This document shows positions 32,358-42,014 of a stretch of DNA of 64,000 nt, one piece after another. The DNA comes from Runella defluvii (GTDB lineage Bacteria; Bacteroidota; Bacteroidia; Cytophagales; Spirosomataceae), in the NCBI RefSeq assembly GCF_014195535.1, contig NZ_JACIBY010000015.1, positions 1 through 64,000 of the forward strand, written 5' to 3'. A program made the translations under genes and the position numbers. The notes beneath the pieces are model-generated. The model searched no databases. It was not told the DNA's origin and saw only the letters and a program-made list of their open reading frames with translations. The stretch's first letter is position 1; each line of letters starts with the position of its first letter.

Positions 32358-33722
32358 TTAATAATCGTCGTGTCCTTTGATGTCATCTTGGGTAAGACCT
32401 TTCCAAATAAAGGTACTTATTTCTTTGATGGTTGATTCCTGAGACGTGCTTTTACGAAAACCAGGGATAGACCAACTGCTGCTTGGTTTTTTTTGCTCTG
32501 GCTCAGGAGTAACCGTTGTTTTTTCGATTCGTTTATCGAGTGGTTTTACACTAGACCAGGCCAAGCCCAGGGCTGTAGTGTAAGATGGATCAGTGATAAG
32601 CGAATCGAGTGCGCTATTGCTTCGTTCGAGGTTTTTTGGCGAGCCAATCTGAACGTACATTCCTGTGATTTCCCGAAAAATGCTCTCAATCCCCTTAATT
32701 TTTGACGTTCCTCCCGTCAATATGATACCAGCACGTAATTTGTGCTCATATCCTGCTTTTTTGATTTCAGCCAGTACCAAAGCCGCGATTTCACGCAATC
32801 GTGCCCGGGCAATCAAGACGACGTTGCGCGCCACAATTTCAATGGGTGGAATGCCTTCGGCAGTTGGAATCACCAACAAGGTATTTAGCGAGCAATTTTT
32901 TGGGTTGGTTTCACCAAGGAATATTTTGGCTTCTTCAGCGCTTTCGTGGGTAAGATGGCAACCCTCACGAATATCGTTCGTGATATGATTACCCCCAAAA
33001 GGTAGCACTACAGTATGACATAATAACCCATCGTGATAAATGGCGATGTCGGTGGTTCCGCCGCCAATATCAACAAGTACAACCCCTAGGCTTTTGTGGT
33101 CTTCGGAAAGAATAGCCAAGCCAGAAGCCAGTGGAGAAGCCGAAAAACCATCTTCTTCATTGACCGAAAGGTTCGCTTTTTGTAACGAATCTTTGATTTG
33201 GTGCAACGCCGATTTTTTTGCGGTAATGATTTTAAAATCACCGCTTAATTTAAGCCCAGTATGCCCAACAGGGTCAATAATTTCGTGCTGTTCTCCAACC
33301 GAAAATTTGAGAGGGAGCAAGTGAATGATTTGATTCGTATCAGAATCAAACGTTTGCTGCATGGTTTCAAACAATGATTTTACATCTCTTCCTTGCACAC
33401 CAACGGCATGGCAGGCCACAGAGCCTGTTTCTGAGGTTGTTGCTAAGTGTGTCCCACTTACATTGACAGATGCGAATAGGTTATGAGATAACAAATCAAT
33501 GCGATCCGCTTTTTTTGCTGCCATTTCAAGCGCTTGACGAATGGCTTCTTTGGTTTTAATAGGGTTATTGATGTTCCCACGGTGAACACCTTCATTGCGG
33601 GCTGACCCCATCCCTATCACCTGAAGCATCGTATGGTTGCTTAGCTTTTTTGGTTTTGCTAAAACCGCAGCTACTTTGGTGCTACCAATGTCTATTCCTA
33701 AATAAATTTCGTGTTCTGACAT
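32358..33722 (-). CDS. ftsA: Cell division protein FtsA
   Basis: A 454-residue actin-like protein that tethers FtsZ filaments to the membrane. The ATPase-fold motifs IYLGIDIGSTKVAAV, VVLVDIGGGTTDIAIY and ILTGGTSKIKGI are present, as is the SHUT-like domain 1C in the first third. After the fold comes a Lys/Ser/Pro-rich linker and a short C-terminal stretch (STFIWKGLTQ) that may act as the membrane-binding helix. It lies between ftsQ and ftsZ. Confidence 0.95.
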   Translation of the reverse strand: MSEHEIYLGIDIGSTKVAAVLAKPKKLSNHTMLQVIGMGSARNEGVHRGNINNPIKTKEAIRQALEMAAKKADRIDLLSHNLFASVNVSGTHLATTSETGSVACHAVGVQGRDVKSLFETMQQTFDSDTNQIIHLLPLKFSVGEQHEIIDPVGHTGLKLSGDFKIITAKKSALHQIKDSLQKANLSVNEEDGFSASPLASGLAILSEDHKSLGVVLVDIGGGTTDIAIYHDGLLCHTVVLPFGGNHITNDIREGCHLTHESAEEAKIFLGETNPKNCSLNTLLVIPTAEGIPPIEIVARNVVLIARARLREIAALVLAEIKKAGYEHKLRAGIILTGGTSKIKGIESIFREITGMYVQIGSPKNLERSNSALDSLITDPSYTTALGLAWSSVKPLDKRIEKTTVTPEPEQKKPSSSWSIPGFRKSTSQESTIKEISTFIWKGLTQDDIKGHDDY

Positions 33723-33790
33723 GATGTGCTAAGGCTTTAATAAAAACTTATATATGTACTATTGATAGGGTAGTGATGAACAGAAAAGGG

Positions 33791-34555
33791 TTATTCACAC
33801 ACTATCTGATTTTTAAATTTGACACTTACTCGATGGTATTTTTCCCAACCACTGATGGGGAGGATGGTCTTGTAAAAGACCTTTAACTTCTCAAATTTGA
33901 CGTCTGCGTCCTCTGGAAAACCAAAATCAATTTGGTGTTGGCCCACTTGTGGGGTCAATGTTAGTTCTCCGTCTTCTGCCACAATGACTTCGGTTACTTG
34001 AGACTTCCAAAAAGAATTTTGCTGTAGCTGTTTTAAAAAATCTATCAGCTGTTCTCCTTTGGGAGATTTGATGGCTTTGGTATTTTTAAAAAAATCTCCT
34101 GAAAGAATAACCGTACGAGCGGCAAATCGTCCAGAAAGAGGAATAATATCCCCAGATTCCGTTAAGTACCCCCCTGATTCGGCCGTTATTGGTTGAGTTG
34201 CTTCGTTAAAGCTACCCATTATTCGACCGATGGGGCGTTGCTGTTCGATTGCTACGACCAAATTTCCTGATAAATCTCGAAAAACGTCACATTTTTTTAT
34301 CAAACGGTTTTTTAGGACTCTTTTTTCGAGCCCTTTAAAGTTAATATCCGAAAAATTCATCCCTTCAACCACATCAACTCCTTTCACAGTGAGTAGGTCT
34401 TTGATGTCTTGTTCGCTAAAAAATGGATACTCTGCTTTGTTATCGAGCCTCACCACGACGCTTTTACATCGTTTATTATTTTGTTGATACTCAACGTAAA
34501 AAAACATTGCACCAACGACTAATACCCCTAAAATGATCCAAATCCAGCGTTTCAT
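33791..34555 (-). CDS. ftsQ: Cell division protein FtsQ/DivIB
   Basis: A 254-residue bitopic protein with one N-terminal membrane helix (IWIILGVLVVGAMFFYV) followed by a periplasmic POTRA-like part (VVVRLDNKAEYPFFSEQDI). It resembles Bacteroidota FtsQ in length and in position between murC and ftsA. It would link the septal peptidoglycan synthase complex to the divisome. Sequence conservation in this family is low, so gene order is an important part of the assignment. It starts 5 nt after murC. Confidence 0.88.
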   Translation of the reverse strand: MKRWIWIILGVLVVGAMFFYVEYQQNNKRCKSVVVRLDNKAEYPFFSEQDIKDLLTVKGVDVVEGMNFSDINFKGLEKRVLKNRLIKKCDVFRDLSGNLVVAIEQQRPIGRIMGSFNEATQPITAESGGYLTESGDIIPLSGRFAARTVILSGDFFKNTKAIKSPKGEQLIDFLKQLQQNSFWKSQVTEVIVAEDGELTLTPQVGQHQIDFGFPEDADVKFEKLKVFYKTILPISGWEKYHRVSVKFKNQIVCE

Positions 34556-34560
34556 GGTCG

Positions 34561-35943
34561 TTAAGTTGTTTGCAACACGTCTTTGATGGGTAAAATGTAC
34601 CGATCAATATCCCCTGCTCCAATGGTTGTTACAACATCACATGTTTGTTGTTTAAGTACATCTATTAACTCCGACTTCAAACATTGTACTTTGTCACATG
34701 TTATCTTTTGGAATATTAAATCGGAGCTTACGCCTTCGATTGGTAGCTCACGAGCGGGATAAATATCCAATAAGATAACACGGTCTGCCAACGATAAACT
34801 TTCGGCAAACTCGTCGGCAAAATCACGCGTACGGCTGAACAAATGCGGTTGAAAAATAGCCGTTACGTGCCGATCGGGGTAAAGCGCCTTGGCTGATGAC
34901 AAAAATGCTTTTACCTCTGCTGGGTGATGGGCATAATCATCAATTAAGACTTTGGTGTCGGTTTTGAGGTAATATTCAAAACGTCGTTTTACACCTCCAA
35001 ACGATGCGATGGCTGCACGAATTTGGTCGTCCGAAAGACCTATTTCCAAACCTACGGCGATGGCAGCAATGGCATTTTCAACATTGTGAAAACCAGGAAC
35101 TTTGAGCGTTAGGTCTTTGATGATTCCGTTTGGATGTACAGCATCAAAGAGGAAACAAGCATTTTCGATACGCACGTTTTCGGCGTGGTAGTCGCCTTCG
35201 TCGATAGAATACTCAAAAACCTTGGCTTGAGTCTTTTCGGCTAATTGTAGCCCTTTGCGCATAAACAAGCGCCCTTGGGGCTTTATCTGACTTACATAAG
35301 CCGAAAAAGAAGCGAGTACCGAGTCGTGAGTGCCGTAAATATCCAAATGGTCGGCATCAGTGGAAGTAACTATCGCAATTTCGGGAAAAAGGGTCAAAAA
35401 CGACCGATCAAATTCGTCGGCTTCGACAACACATGGTACGTTTTTTAATTCGCCTGTTGGTTCATTTAGCAACATATTGGTACCATAATTTTGCGTGATT
35501 CCACCCAAAAAAGCGGCACAATTGATGCCCGAATGCCGCAAAATATGCGCTGTCATTGAAGAGGTCGTCGTTTTACCGTGGGTTCCCGCTACCCCAATCG
35601 TAAACATTCCACCCGCGATTAAACCCAAAACCTGAGAACGCTTTTGAAGGATAAACCCGTGCTGTTTAAGATAATTATACTCCGAATGATCGGCTGGTAT
35701 AGCAGGGGTAAATACAACCAATGTTTGAGCGGTGTCCTTCAAAAAATCCGCAGGAATGCGCGCAATATCGTCGTCGAAATGAACCGAAATTCCTTCTTCT
35801 TCCAAGGTGTTGGTAAGGGCAGTCGCAGTGCGGTCATAACCAGCTACTGCAAAGCCGTTGATGTTGAACCAACGCGCCAATGCACTCATACCAATGCCAC
35901 CGATGCCAAGAAAGTAGATATATTTGAAAGGTTGAATATTCAT
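34561..35943 (-). CDS. murC: UDP-N-acetylmuramate--L-alanine ligase
   Basis: A 460-residue Mur ligase adding L-Ala to UDP-MurNAc. Motifs are the N-terminal GIGGIGMSALAR, the ATP-binding GTHGKTTTSSM, EADEFDRSF and DDYAHHPAEV, the last characteristic of MurC. The length is normal. It is in the murein precursor operon, 1 nt after murG and 5 nt before ftsQ. Confidence 0.96.
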   Translation of the reverse strand: MNIQPFKYIYFLGIGGIGMSALARWFNINGFAVAGYDRTATALTNTLEEEGISVHFDDDIARIPADFLKDTAQTLVVFTPAIPADHSEYNYLKQHGFILQKRSQVLGLIAGGMFTIGVAGTHGKTTTSSMTAHILRHSGINCAAFLGGITQNYGTNMLLNEPTGELKNVPCVVEADEFDRSFLTLFPEIAIVTSTDADHLDIYGTHDSVLASFSAYVSQIKPQGRLFMRKGLQLAEKTQAKVFEYSIDEGDYHAENVRIENACFLFDAVHPNGIIKDLTLKVPGFHNVENAIAAIAVGLEIGLSDDQIRAAIASFGGVKRRFEYYLKTDTKVLIDDYAHHPAEVKAFLSSAKALYPDRHVTAIFQPHLFSRTRDFADEFAESLSLADRVILLDIYPARELPIEGVSSDLIFQKITCDKVQCLKSELIDVLKQQTCDVVTTIGAGDIDRYILPIKDVLQTT

Positions 35944-35944
35944 T

Positions 35945-37036
35945 TTAAATCAGACTTAGTACGGTTTCTGCAATTTCTTTTGCCGCGTTAGGTTTTGCTA
36001 GTTTCTTGATATGTTTGCTTAATTCTTGCTGTTTATCGACATCCTGTAACAACCGCAACGTGGTTTGAACAAGTTCGTCTTTGGCGTCTTTGTCCTTCAC
36101 CAAAAGTGCCGCGTTTTGTTCGACCAAGCTCATCGCATTTTTGGTTTGATGGTCCTCGGATGCGTAAGGGAAAGGAACCAAAATAGCTGGTTTCTCAACC
36201 AAACATAATTCTGATACCGACAAGGCCCCAGCCCTAGATACCACTACGTCGGCAAGGGCATAGGCCAAGTCCATTTCATAGATAAAATCAAAAGCCTGAG
36301 CATAGGGCGTTTTTAGGGCCTCTACTGCCGCTTTTGCGCGTTCTGCATAAGGCTTTCCTGTTTGCCAAAGCACTTGGTAGCCCGAATCTATGATCATTTT
36401 CAAGCCAGCTTCGATGCTTTCATTGATGGTTTTTGCTCCCAAACTTCCCCCAATGACGAGTAATGTCTTGTGGTTAGGTTGCAACCCAAAACGCTCATAG
36501 GCTAATTCGCGTTTATTGGTACTATTCACTATGTCGTTCCTAACGGGATTGCCTGTTAGTTTGAGCTTATTTTTTGGAAAGAAAGCCTCCATGTTGGGGT
36601 ACGCTACACAAATGGCTTTGGCACGTTTTGCCAAGAGTTTATTGGTAACTCCTGCGTACGAATTCTGCTCCTGAATAAGCGTCGGAATGCCCATCAAGGA
36701 AGCAACCATTAACAATGGCCCACTGGCAAACCCTCCCACGCCAATGGCAATGTCGGGCTGAAAGCTTTTGATAATGCTTCTGGCTTTCAACAAACTACGC
36801 GTTAGTTTGAAAGGAAACGAAAGATTATCGGCCGAAAGCTCGCGCTTTATGCCCGAAATAGGCAGGCCAATGATTTCATAACCTGCTTTGGGCACTTTTT
36901 CCATTTCCATCTTTCCCAATGCTCCCACAAACAAAATCTGTATGGTAGGATCAATGGCTTTTAGGGAATTGGCAATGGCGATGGCAGGGTAAATATGCCC
37001 TCCAGTACCTCCTCCGCTTATGATTACTTTCTTCAT
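35945..37036 (-). CDS. murG: UDP-GlcNAc--lipid I N-acetylglucosaminyltransferase MurG
   Basis: A 363-residue GT28 enzyme that makes lipid II at the inner face of the membrane. It shows SGGGTGGHIYPAIAIA at the N-terminus, GVGGFASGP, GGSLGAKTINES and SRAGALSVSELCLVEKPAILVPFP in the UDP-GlcNAc-binding domain. The length is normal. It overlaps neither neighbour: 8 nt separate it from ftsW and 1 nt from murC. Confidence 0.96.
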   Translation of the reverse strand: MKKVIISGGGTGGHIYPAIAIANSLKAIDPTIQILFVGALGKMEMEKVPKAGYEIIGLPISGIKRELSADNLSFPFKLTRSLLKARSIIKSFQPDIAIGVGGFASGPLLMVASLMGIPTLIQEQNSYAGVTNKLLAKRAKAICVAYPNMEAFFPKNKLKLTGNPVRNDIVNSTNKRELAYERFGLQPNHKTLLVIGGSLGAKTINESIEAGLKMIIDSGYQVLWQTGKPYAERAKAAVEALKTPYAQAFDFIYEMDLAYALADVVVSRAGALSVSELCLVEKPAILVPFPYASEDHQTKNAMSLVEQNAALLVKDKDAKDELVQTTLRLLQDVDKQQELSKHIKKLAKPNAAKEIAETVLSLI

Positions 37037-37044
37037 AGGTTTTC

Positions 37045-38214
37045 TTAAATAGCACTTTCGTCTGTTTCTCCTCTGCTTACACTGAGGATGATTCCGACCG
37101 AGATACAGGTAAAGAATACAGATGTTCCTCCCATACTGAGAAGAGGTAGTGGTTGGCCAGTGACTGGGAAGGCTCCCACGGCAACAGCCATATTAGTAAA
37201 TGCTTGTAAACCAATACTTAATGTGAGCCCTGCAGACAATAGCCCGCCGAAGGCTCGATTAGTACCTCCAATATTTTGGACGCCCCTCACGAGTAAAATG
37301 GCGTAGAGGAACATGATAAAAACCCCGCCGACAAGCCCATATTCTTCGATGATAATGGCATAAATAAAGTCAGAATAAGCTTGGGTAAGGTAATTGCGCT
37401 GGTGACTGTTGCCAAGCCCTTGGCCAAAAGTTCCCCCGTTGGCGATGGCAATAAACCCTTGTTTTGCTTGGTATTCGTCATTGTCGAGGAAACGCTCAAT
37501 ACGCCCAATCGCTGTTTCAAGCCGTTGACCAGCAACAAGTCCGAGTCCACCAGTGATGCCGATGGCAACAATCATGGCCATCAGATATTTACCAGGAACT
37601 CGTCCGATATAGAACATTAAAAAACAAGATAGCCCAAGCAAAACGGCAGTGGAGGTACTGGTAAGGGCAATGAAAAAACAAATAATCCCTACCCACAAAA
37701 TCATTTTACCAAAAACTTGCCAACTGTATTCCACGCGCTGGCGTTTGGCGAGCATCGCAGCGAGGTTCGCAATAAGGGCTAAACGGGCAAAATCGGCTGG
37801 CTGGACAGTAAAACCTGTTCCAGGAATGGCCAACCAACGCGTCGCGCCGTTGATGGTAACCCCTGCTACTTTTACCAAAATCAACAAAGGAATGGAAATG
37901 AGAAGTGCCGCTCGCGAAAGGCGAGAAAAGTAGGTGTAATTGACGCGGTGAACCCACCACATCACGAACAACCCCATGCTGGTATAAAAAATGTGTTTAA
38001 ACAAAAATGTTTCTGGATACCCACCCCCACGTTGGTAAGCGAGTGTACCCGTAGCGCTGTAAACAATCAATAAGCTCACAAGCGACAAAATGGCGACAAT
38101 GACCCAAATGACGACGTCGCCTTTGAGGTTTCTACTCAACCAATTTTTGATATTGTCCCAATGCTCTAATGTAGAAGGGCGAATCGTCCCCGTGTTCATC
38201 TCGTTCTTGTTCAT
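37045..38214 (-). CDS. ftsW: Septal peptidoglycan glycosyltransferase FtsW
   Basis: A 389-residue SEDS-family polytopic membrane protein with about ten hydrophobic segments. Conserved pieces include TRWLAIPGTGFTVQPADFARL (SEDS signature), the periplasmic NDEYQAKQGFIAIANGG with the GTFGQGLGNSHQRNYLTQAYSDFIYAI stretch, and LPLLSMGGTSVFFTC. It polymerises lipid II at the septum with a partner FtsI not in this window. The position between murD and murG supports FtsW rather than RodA. Confidence 0.94.
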   Translation of the reverse strand: MNKNEMNTGTIRPSTLEHWDNIKNWLSRNLKGDVVIWVIVAILSLVSLLIVYSATGTLAYQRGGGYPETFLFKHIFYTSMGLFVMWWVHRVNYTYFSRLSRAALLISIPLLILVKVAGVTINGATRWLAIPGTGFTVQPADFARLALIANLAAMLAKRQRVEYSWQVFGKMILWVGIICFFIALTSTSTAVLLGLSCFLMFYIGRVPGKYLMAMIVAIGITGGLGLVAGQRLETAIGRIERFLDNDEYQAKQGFIAIANGGTFGQGLGNSHQRNYLTQAYSDFIYAIIIEEYGLVGGVFIMFLYAILLVRGVQNIGGTNRAFGGLLSAGLTLSIGLQAFTNMAVAVGAFPVTGQPLPLLSMGGTSVFFTCISVGIILSVSRGETDESAI

Positions 38215-38229
38215 CTTTCTAAATGTGAG

Positions 38230-39588
38230 TTAGGAAATAAAACTTCGTACAGTCGCTTTGAACTGTTCACCACGGTCTTCGTAGTTGTTAAACAAATCAA
38301 AACTAGCGCATGCTGGAGATAGAAGGGCGACGTCATTTGGTTGACCAAACGACAAGGCATACTGCACCGCTTCTTTAACGTCCTGTGTCTCAATGACTAC
38401 GGGGACGATAGAAGCGAAAAACGAGAGAAGTTTGCTGTTATCTTTGCCCAGACAGATAAGGGCTTTTACTTTTTGGCGTACCAAAGGTTCGATTTGGGTA
38501 TAATCGTTGCCTTTGTCAAGTCCGCCAGCTATCCAAATTATAGGGGTATCAAAGCTATTTAACGCATAAAAAACGGAATCGACGTTGGTGGCCTTCGAAT
38601 CATTAACGAAACTGATTCCGTTGATTTCGGCTACGGGTTCCAAGCGGTGGGCCGCATTTTGGAATGTCAGCAATCCATTCTTGATTTGCTCATCGGTCAA
38701 TCCTACCGCCATAGACGCCAAGGTTGCGGCCATCGCGTTTATAGCATTGTGAGGTCCTTTGATGGGCAACTCGTTTGCGTTTATATCAAAAGTACGTGTA
38801 TTGCGAGTGAGATGCAAAATTCCTTCTTGAAAAAAACCGCCATTCTTTTCTTTTTTCAAGAAAGAAATAGGTAAGTGGTTGACATTGAATGATTTCTTGC
38901 CAAGTTCGAGGGCAATAGGTTCGTTGTCAATGAAATAAATGAAATCGTCGCTTGCTTCGAGATTTTGTAACAAACGAAATTTTGAATCGACGTACTTTTG
39001 GAAAGTATATTCGTAGCGGTCGAGGTGATCGGGCGTAATGTTGAGTAAAACCGCGACATCGGCTTTGAACTCGTACATGTTGTCCAACTGAAAGCTGCTA
39101 AGTTCGAGCACAAACCAGTCGAAGGTATCGTCGATGACTTGTTTGGCGAAACTCTCACCGATATTTCCTGCTAATCCAACATTGATGCCTGCTGATTTAA
39201 GAAGGTGATAAATCAATAAAGTCGTGGTGGTTTTACCATTGCTGCCCGTAATCGCAATTTTTTTCGCTTTTGTATAACGTGATGCAAACTCAATTTCAGA
39301 AATAACGGGTGTGCCTTGTTCATATAATTTTTTAATCAATAGCACTTTGTCAGGAATACCTGGACTTTTTATCACTTCTTTTGCCGAAAGAATAATAGTT
39401 TCGGTATGTTTACCTTCTTCAAATGGTATATTGTTCGCAGCCAAAATACCCCGATATTCCTCGGTAAGGGAGCCCTTATCCGATAAAAATACGTCAAAAC
39501 CTTTGGCTTGAGCCAATAAGGCCGCGCCAACGCCACTTTCGCCGCCACCTAAGACGACGATTCTGAACGAATCTTGGGGGTTCATCAA
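38230..39588 (-). CDS. murD: UDP-N-acetylmuramoylalanine--D-glutamate ligase
   Basis: A 452-residue Mur ligase adding D-Glu to UDP-MurNAc-L-Ala. It has VLGGGESGVGAALLA at the N-terminus, ITGSNGKTTTTLL (ATP site), ELSSFQLDNM and NDSKATNVDS, and ends with LLSPACASFDLFNNYEDRGEQF, which is typical of MurD. It is the first gene of the cluster here; mraY, which normally precedes it, is absent and the upstream gene is divergent, so a promoter must lie within 39589-39698. Confidence 0.96.
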   Translation of the reverse strand: MMNPQDSFRIVVLGGGESGVGAALLAQAKGFDVFLSDKGSLTEEYRGILAANNIPFEEGKHTETIILSAKEVIKSPGIPDKVLLIKKLYEQGTPVISEIEFASRYTKAKKIAITGSNGKTTTTLLIYHLLKSAGINVGLAGNIGESFAKQVIDDTFDWFVLELSSFQLDNMYEFKADVAVLLNITPDHLDRYEYTFQKYVDSKFRLLQNLEASDDFIYFIDNEPIALELGKKSFNVNHLPISFLKKEKNGGFFQEGILHLTRNTRTFDINANELPIKGPHNAINAMAATLASMAVGLTDEQIKNGLLTFQNAAHRLEPVAEINGISFVNDSKATNVDSVFYALNSFDTPIIWIAGGLDKGNDYTQIEPLVRQKVKALICLGKDNSKLLSFFASIVPVVIETQDVKEAVQYALSFGQPNDVALLSPACASFDLFNNYEDRGEQFKATVRSFIS

Positions 39589-39698
39589 TAAAAATGTAAG
39601 AGGTAAAGCAAAGAATGAAAACTCAACCCAAATTAAGGCTTTTTTATAGGAAATTGCAAAGAAATAAAAACGACTAATCTTTAAAAAAAACCTTAAAT

Positions 39699-40508
39699 AT
39701 GCTTAATATCGAACCCCAAAAAAACACGTTTCTCACTGATATGCCACGAATTATAGACCTTTCCAAACCAATTCGCTTTAATGCCGAAGACCCTTGGTTT
39801 ATGCGGGTAAAAATTAAACATAAACCTCATAAAGCCGCTCGGTGGCTCATTCGCTTTCTGGGTTTGCCTTTCCGACTGTTCCCCAAGGATTTTGTAGGCT
39901 GGGCAGATGACACTATTAAACATATGGGAGTTCATGCAACTACGCATCTTGATGCGCCTTGGCATTATTACCCAACCGTGGCGGGGCAGCCTGCCAAAAC
40001 CATTGATGAAATACCATTGGAATGGTGCTACGGCGACGGAGTGGTTATTGATATGACTCACAAAGCAGATTTTGAGGTCATTACATTACAGGATATACAA
40101 GAAAATTTGCAAAAAATGGGCGTTCGCTTACAAGCAGGAATGATTGTACTCATCCGAACAGGGCGCGATAAATTCAACGGAACGAAGCAATTTGCGGATG
40201 TAGGAACGGGCATGAGCAAAGAGGCGACCGAATGGCTTATTGACCAAGGAATCAAAGTAATGGGTATTGACCAATGGGGTTGGGATTTACCCATGCGTTA
40301 TATGATTCAGAAAGCAAAAGAATCGGGCAATCGTGATTTGTTTTGGCAAGCTCACCTTGTGGGACGTGAAAAGGAGTATTGCCACATTGAGCAATTGGTC
40401 AACTTGGGCACATTGCCGCCAACGGGCTTTAAAGTATGCGTTTTTCCGCTCAAAATTGTGGGGGCATCGGCCGCCCCCGCGCGTGTCGTGGCAATTTTAA
40501 ACGAATAA
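39699..40508 (+). CDS. Cyclase family protein (kynurenine formamidase-like hydrolase)
   Basis: A 269-residue metal-dependent hydrolase of the cyclase/kynurenine formamidase family. It carries the signature HATTHLDAPWHY with the metal-binding His and Asp residues, and IRTGRDKF plus GIDQWGWD in the later part. Homologues hydrolyse N-formylkynurenine or related amides, but this longer form (usual length about 210-220) may have another substrate. An internal start at 39741 (MPRIIDLS) is also possible. It diverges from murD and abuts the cytochrome-domain gene end to end without spacer. Confidence 0.8.
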   Translation: MLNIEPQKNTFLTDMPRIIDLSKPIRFNAEDPWFMRVKIKHKPHKAARWLIRFLGLPFRLFPKDFVGWADDTIKHMGVHATTHLDAPWHYYPTVAGQPAKTIDEIPLEWCYGDGVVIDMTHKADFEVITLQDIQENLQKMGVRLQAGMIVLIRTGRDKFNGTKQFADVGTGMSKEATEWLIDQGIKVMGIDQWGWDLPMRYMIQKAKESGNRDLFWQAHLVGREKEYCHIEQLVNLGTLPPTGFKVCVFPLKIVGASAAPARVVAILNE

Positions 40509-42014
40509 CTATTTTTTCTTGACCTCCTCGGGTTTGGGGGCGCTTTGACCCACTTTGACAAACTCAGCAATTTGTTGCTCGGTAATGCCTGTGGTGATTT
40601 CTAACGCAGCATTGGCTTGTTTCAAAGCGCTCACACCTGCTTCAGTTACGCTGGTTTTCCAAAGGTGAAGGCTGGTCAATTTTTTAGCAGCTGCGAGTTC
40701 TTTAAGTCCTTGGTCGGTGATTTTTGTGCCGACCAAATTGAGGTACGTTAGACGAGATAAGTCTTTGATTTTTTGAAGTAAAGCGTCTGAAATAGCGGTA
40801 TTTTCAAGGTGTAATTTTTGCAAATTTTTGAGTTGGCTGAGGGTGCTTGTGGCTTGGTCGGTGATGCGGGTATTGTTTAATTTTAACCAAACGATTTGTT
40901 CGCTAAGAGGTTCCAAAAGCGCAAGTTGGCTATCTGTTAGACCGCTGGCGTTGACGGCGTTGATGTCTAACAAATGGCTGCCTGTAGCAATGGGCGTAAC
41001 CAAAACGCCTACTTTTTTGAGGGCTTCGATGTCGTTGGCATTGGGAGCGGACACGTTAAGAGACGCTAATTCATCTTTTTGGCTAGAAGAAGACGCACTA
41101 CCTTCGGCAGACTGCGGTTTGCTGAGGGCTGCCAACGCGGGTTTAACGGCGTCGGTTGTTTTGAGTTCTGCCACTTTTTTGTCAACGGGTGCACCTTGGT
41201 CAATCCACCAAGATAAAATAGCCACTTGCCCTTCCGAAAGTTGGGTTTTTCCTTTGGGGGGCATGTGGTTTTCGTCTTCTAGTGGGAGCAAACAGCGCTT
41301 AATGAGTTCACTTTCGTCGGATTTCCCTGCAATAAAAGCTGGGCCATTTTCTCCCCCTTTTTTCAATAATTCTATTTCATCCATTCGCAAATCGCCCTTG
41401 GATTTTTTTGCGTTATGGCACTGAACACACCTTGCTTTTAGAATAGGGTTGACAATGTCTTGATAGACCAAGGCATTGTTGACGTCGGCGATGGGCTTAA
41501 TTTCATCGCCCCCTTTTTCAGTTTTGGGTTCCATGCCCGCCCACGCCCGAAAAGGTTCGGGCGTTTCTTGGGTGAGATAGCCTTCCCCGTGCGTCAGAGA
41601 ACCGCCATGATGCCCTGCGACCATTGTAAAAAGACCGCCTATTGCCAAGGCAGGAAGGTACAAAAGACCGCCAAATTTGAATTTTTGAAACAACAAATCG
41701 GTCTTAGAAACCCACGCAACCCACGAAGCAACGGCCACCCAAATCCCTTGCCATTTGTGTTCTTCGAGCAGTTCGGTTTCATAGCCTCCGCCCAACGACA
41801 ACAAATAGCCCGCAATGCAAGATGCCGTAGCTCCAATGGCTGACCAAAACAAAATAAATGAAATCGTCGAGTCTTTTACTTCTACCTTATTGGTCAAGCG
41901 CCCCAGTTCGAGCAGCCCCGCTAGGAGTAAAAATCCAATGGGTAAGTGTACCAATACAGGGTGAAAACGTCCAATAAAAGCGGCCCAATCGGAAGAAGCT
42001 TGTAACAAAATCAT
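40509..42014 (-). CDS. DUF2231 / planctomycete-type cytochrome c / leucine-rich-repeat fusion protein
   Basis: A 501-residue three-part protein. The N-terminal 140 residues form four hydrophobic helices of the DUF2231 type (HPVLVHLPIGFLLLAGLLEL). A cytochrome c domain of the planctomycete type follows, with one heme motif CVQCH (196-200) and the MPPKGKTQLS segment (Met ligand region). After a Ser/Ala-rich linker come about five leucine-rich repeats (about 360-480). It would sit in the inner membrane with heme and repeats in the periplasm, possibly in electron transfer to an oxidoreductase. Its start overlaps the stop of the upstream secreted gene by 4 nt. Confidence 0.8.
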   Translation of the reverse strand: MILLQASSDWAAFIGRFHPVLVHLPIGFLLLAGLLELGRLTNKVEVKDSTISFILFWSAIGATASCIAGYLLSLGGGYETELLEEHKWQGIWVAVASWVAWVSKTDLLFQKFKFGGLLYLPALAIGGLFTMVAGHHGGSLTHGEGYLTQETPEPFRAWAGMEPKTEKGGDEIKPIADVNNALVYQDIVNPILKARCVQCHNAKKSKGDLRMDEIELLKKGGENGPAFIAGKSDESELIKRCLLPLEDENHMPPKGKTQLSEGQVAILSWWIDQGAPVDKKVAELKTTDAVKPALAALSKPQSAEGSASSSSQKDELASLNVSAPNANDIEALKKVGVLVTPIATGSHLLDINAVNASGLTDSQLALLEPLSEQIVWLKLNNTRITDQATSTLSQLKNLQKLHLENTAISDALLQKIKDLSRLTYLNLVGTKITDQGLKELAAAKKLTSLHLWKTSVTEAGVSALKQANAALEITTGITEQQIAEFVKVGQSAPKPEEVKKK

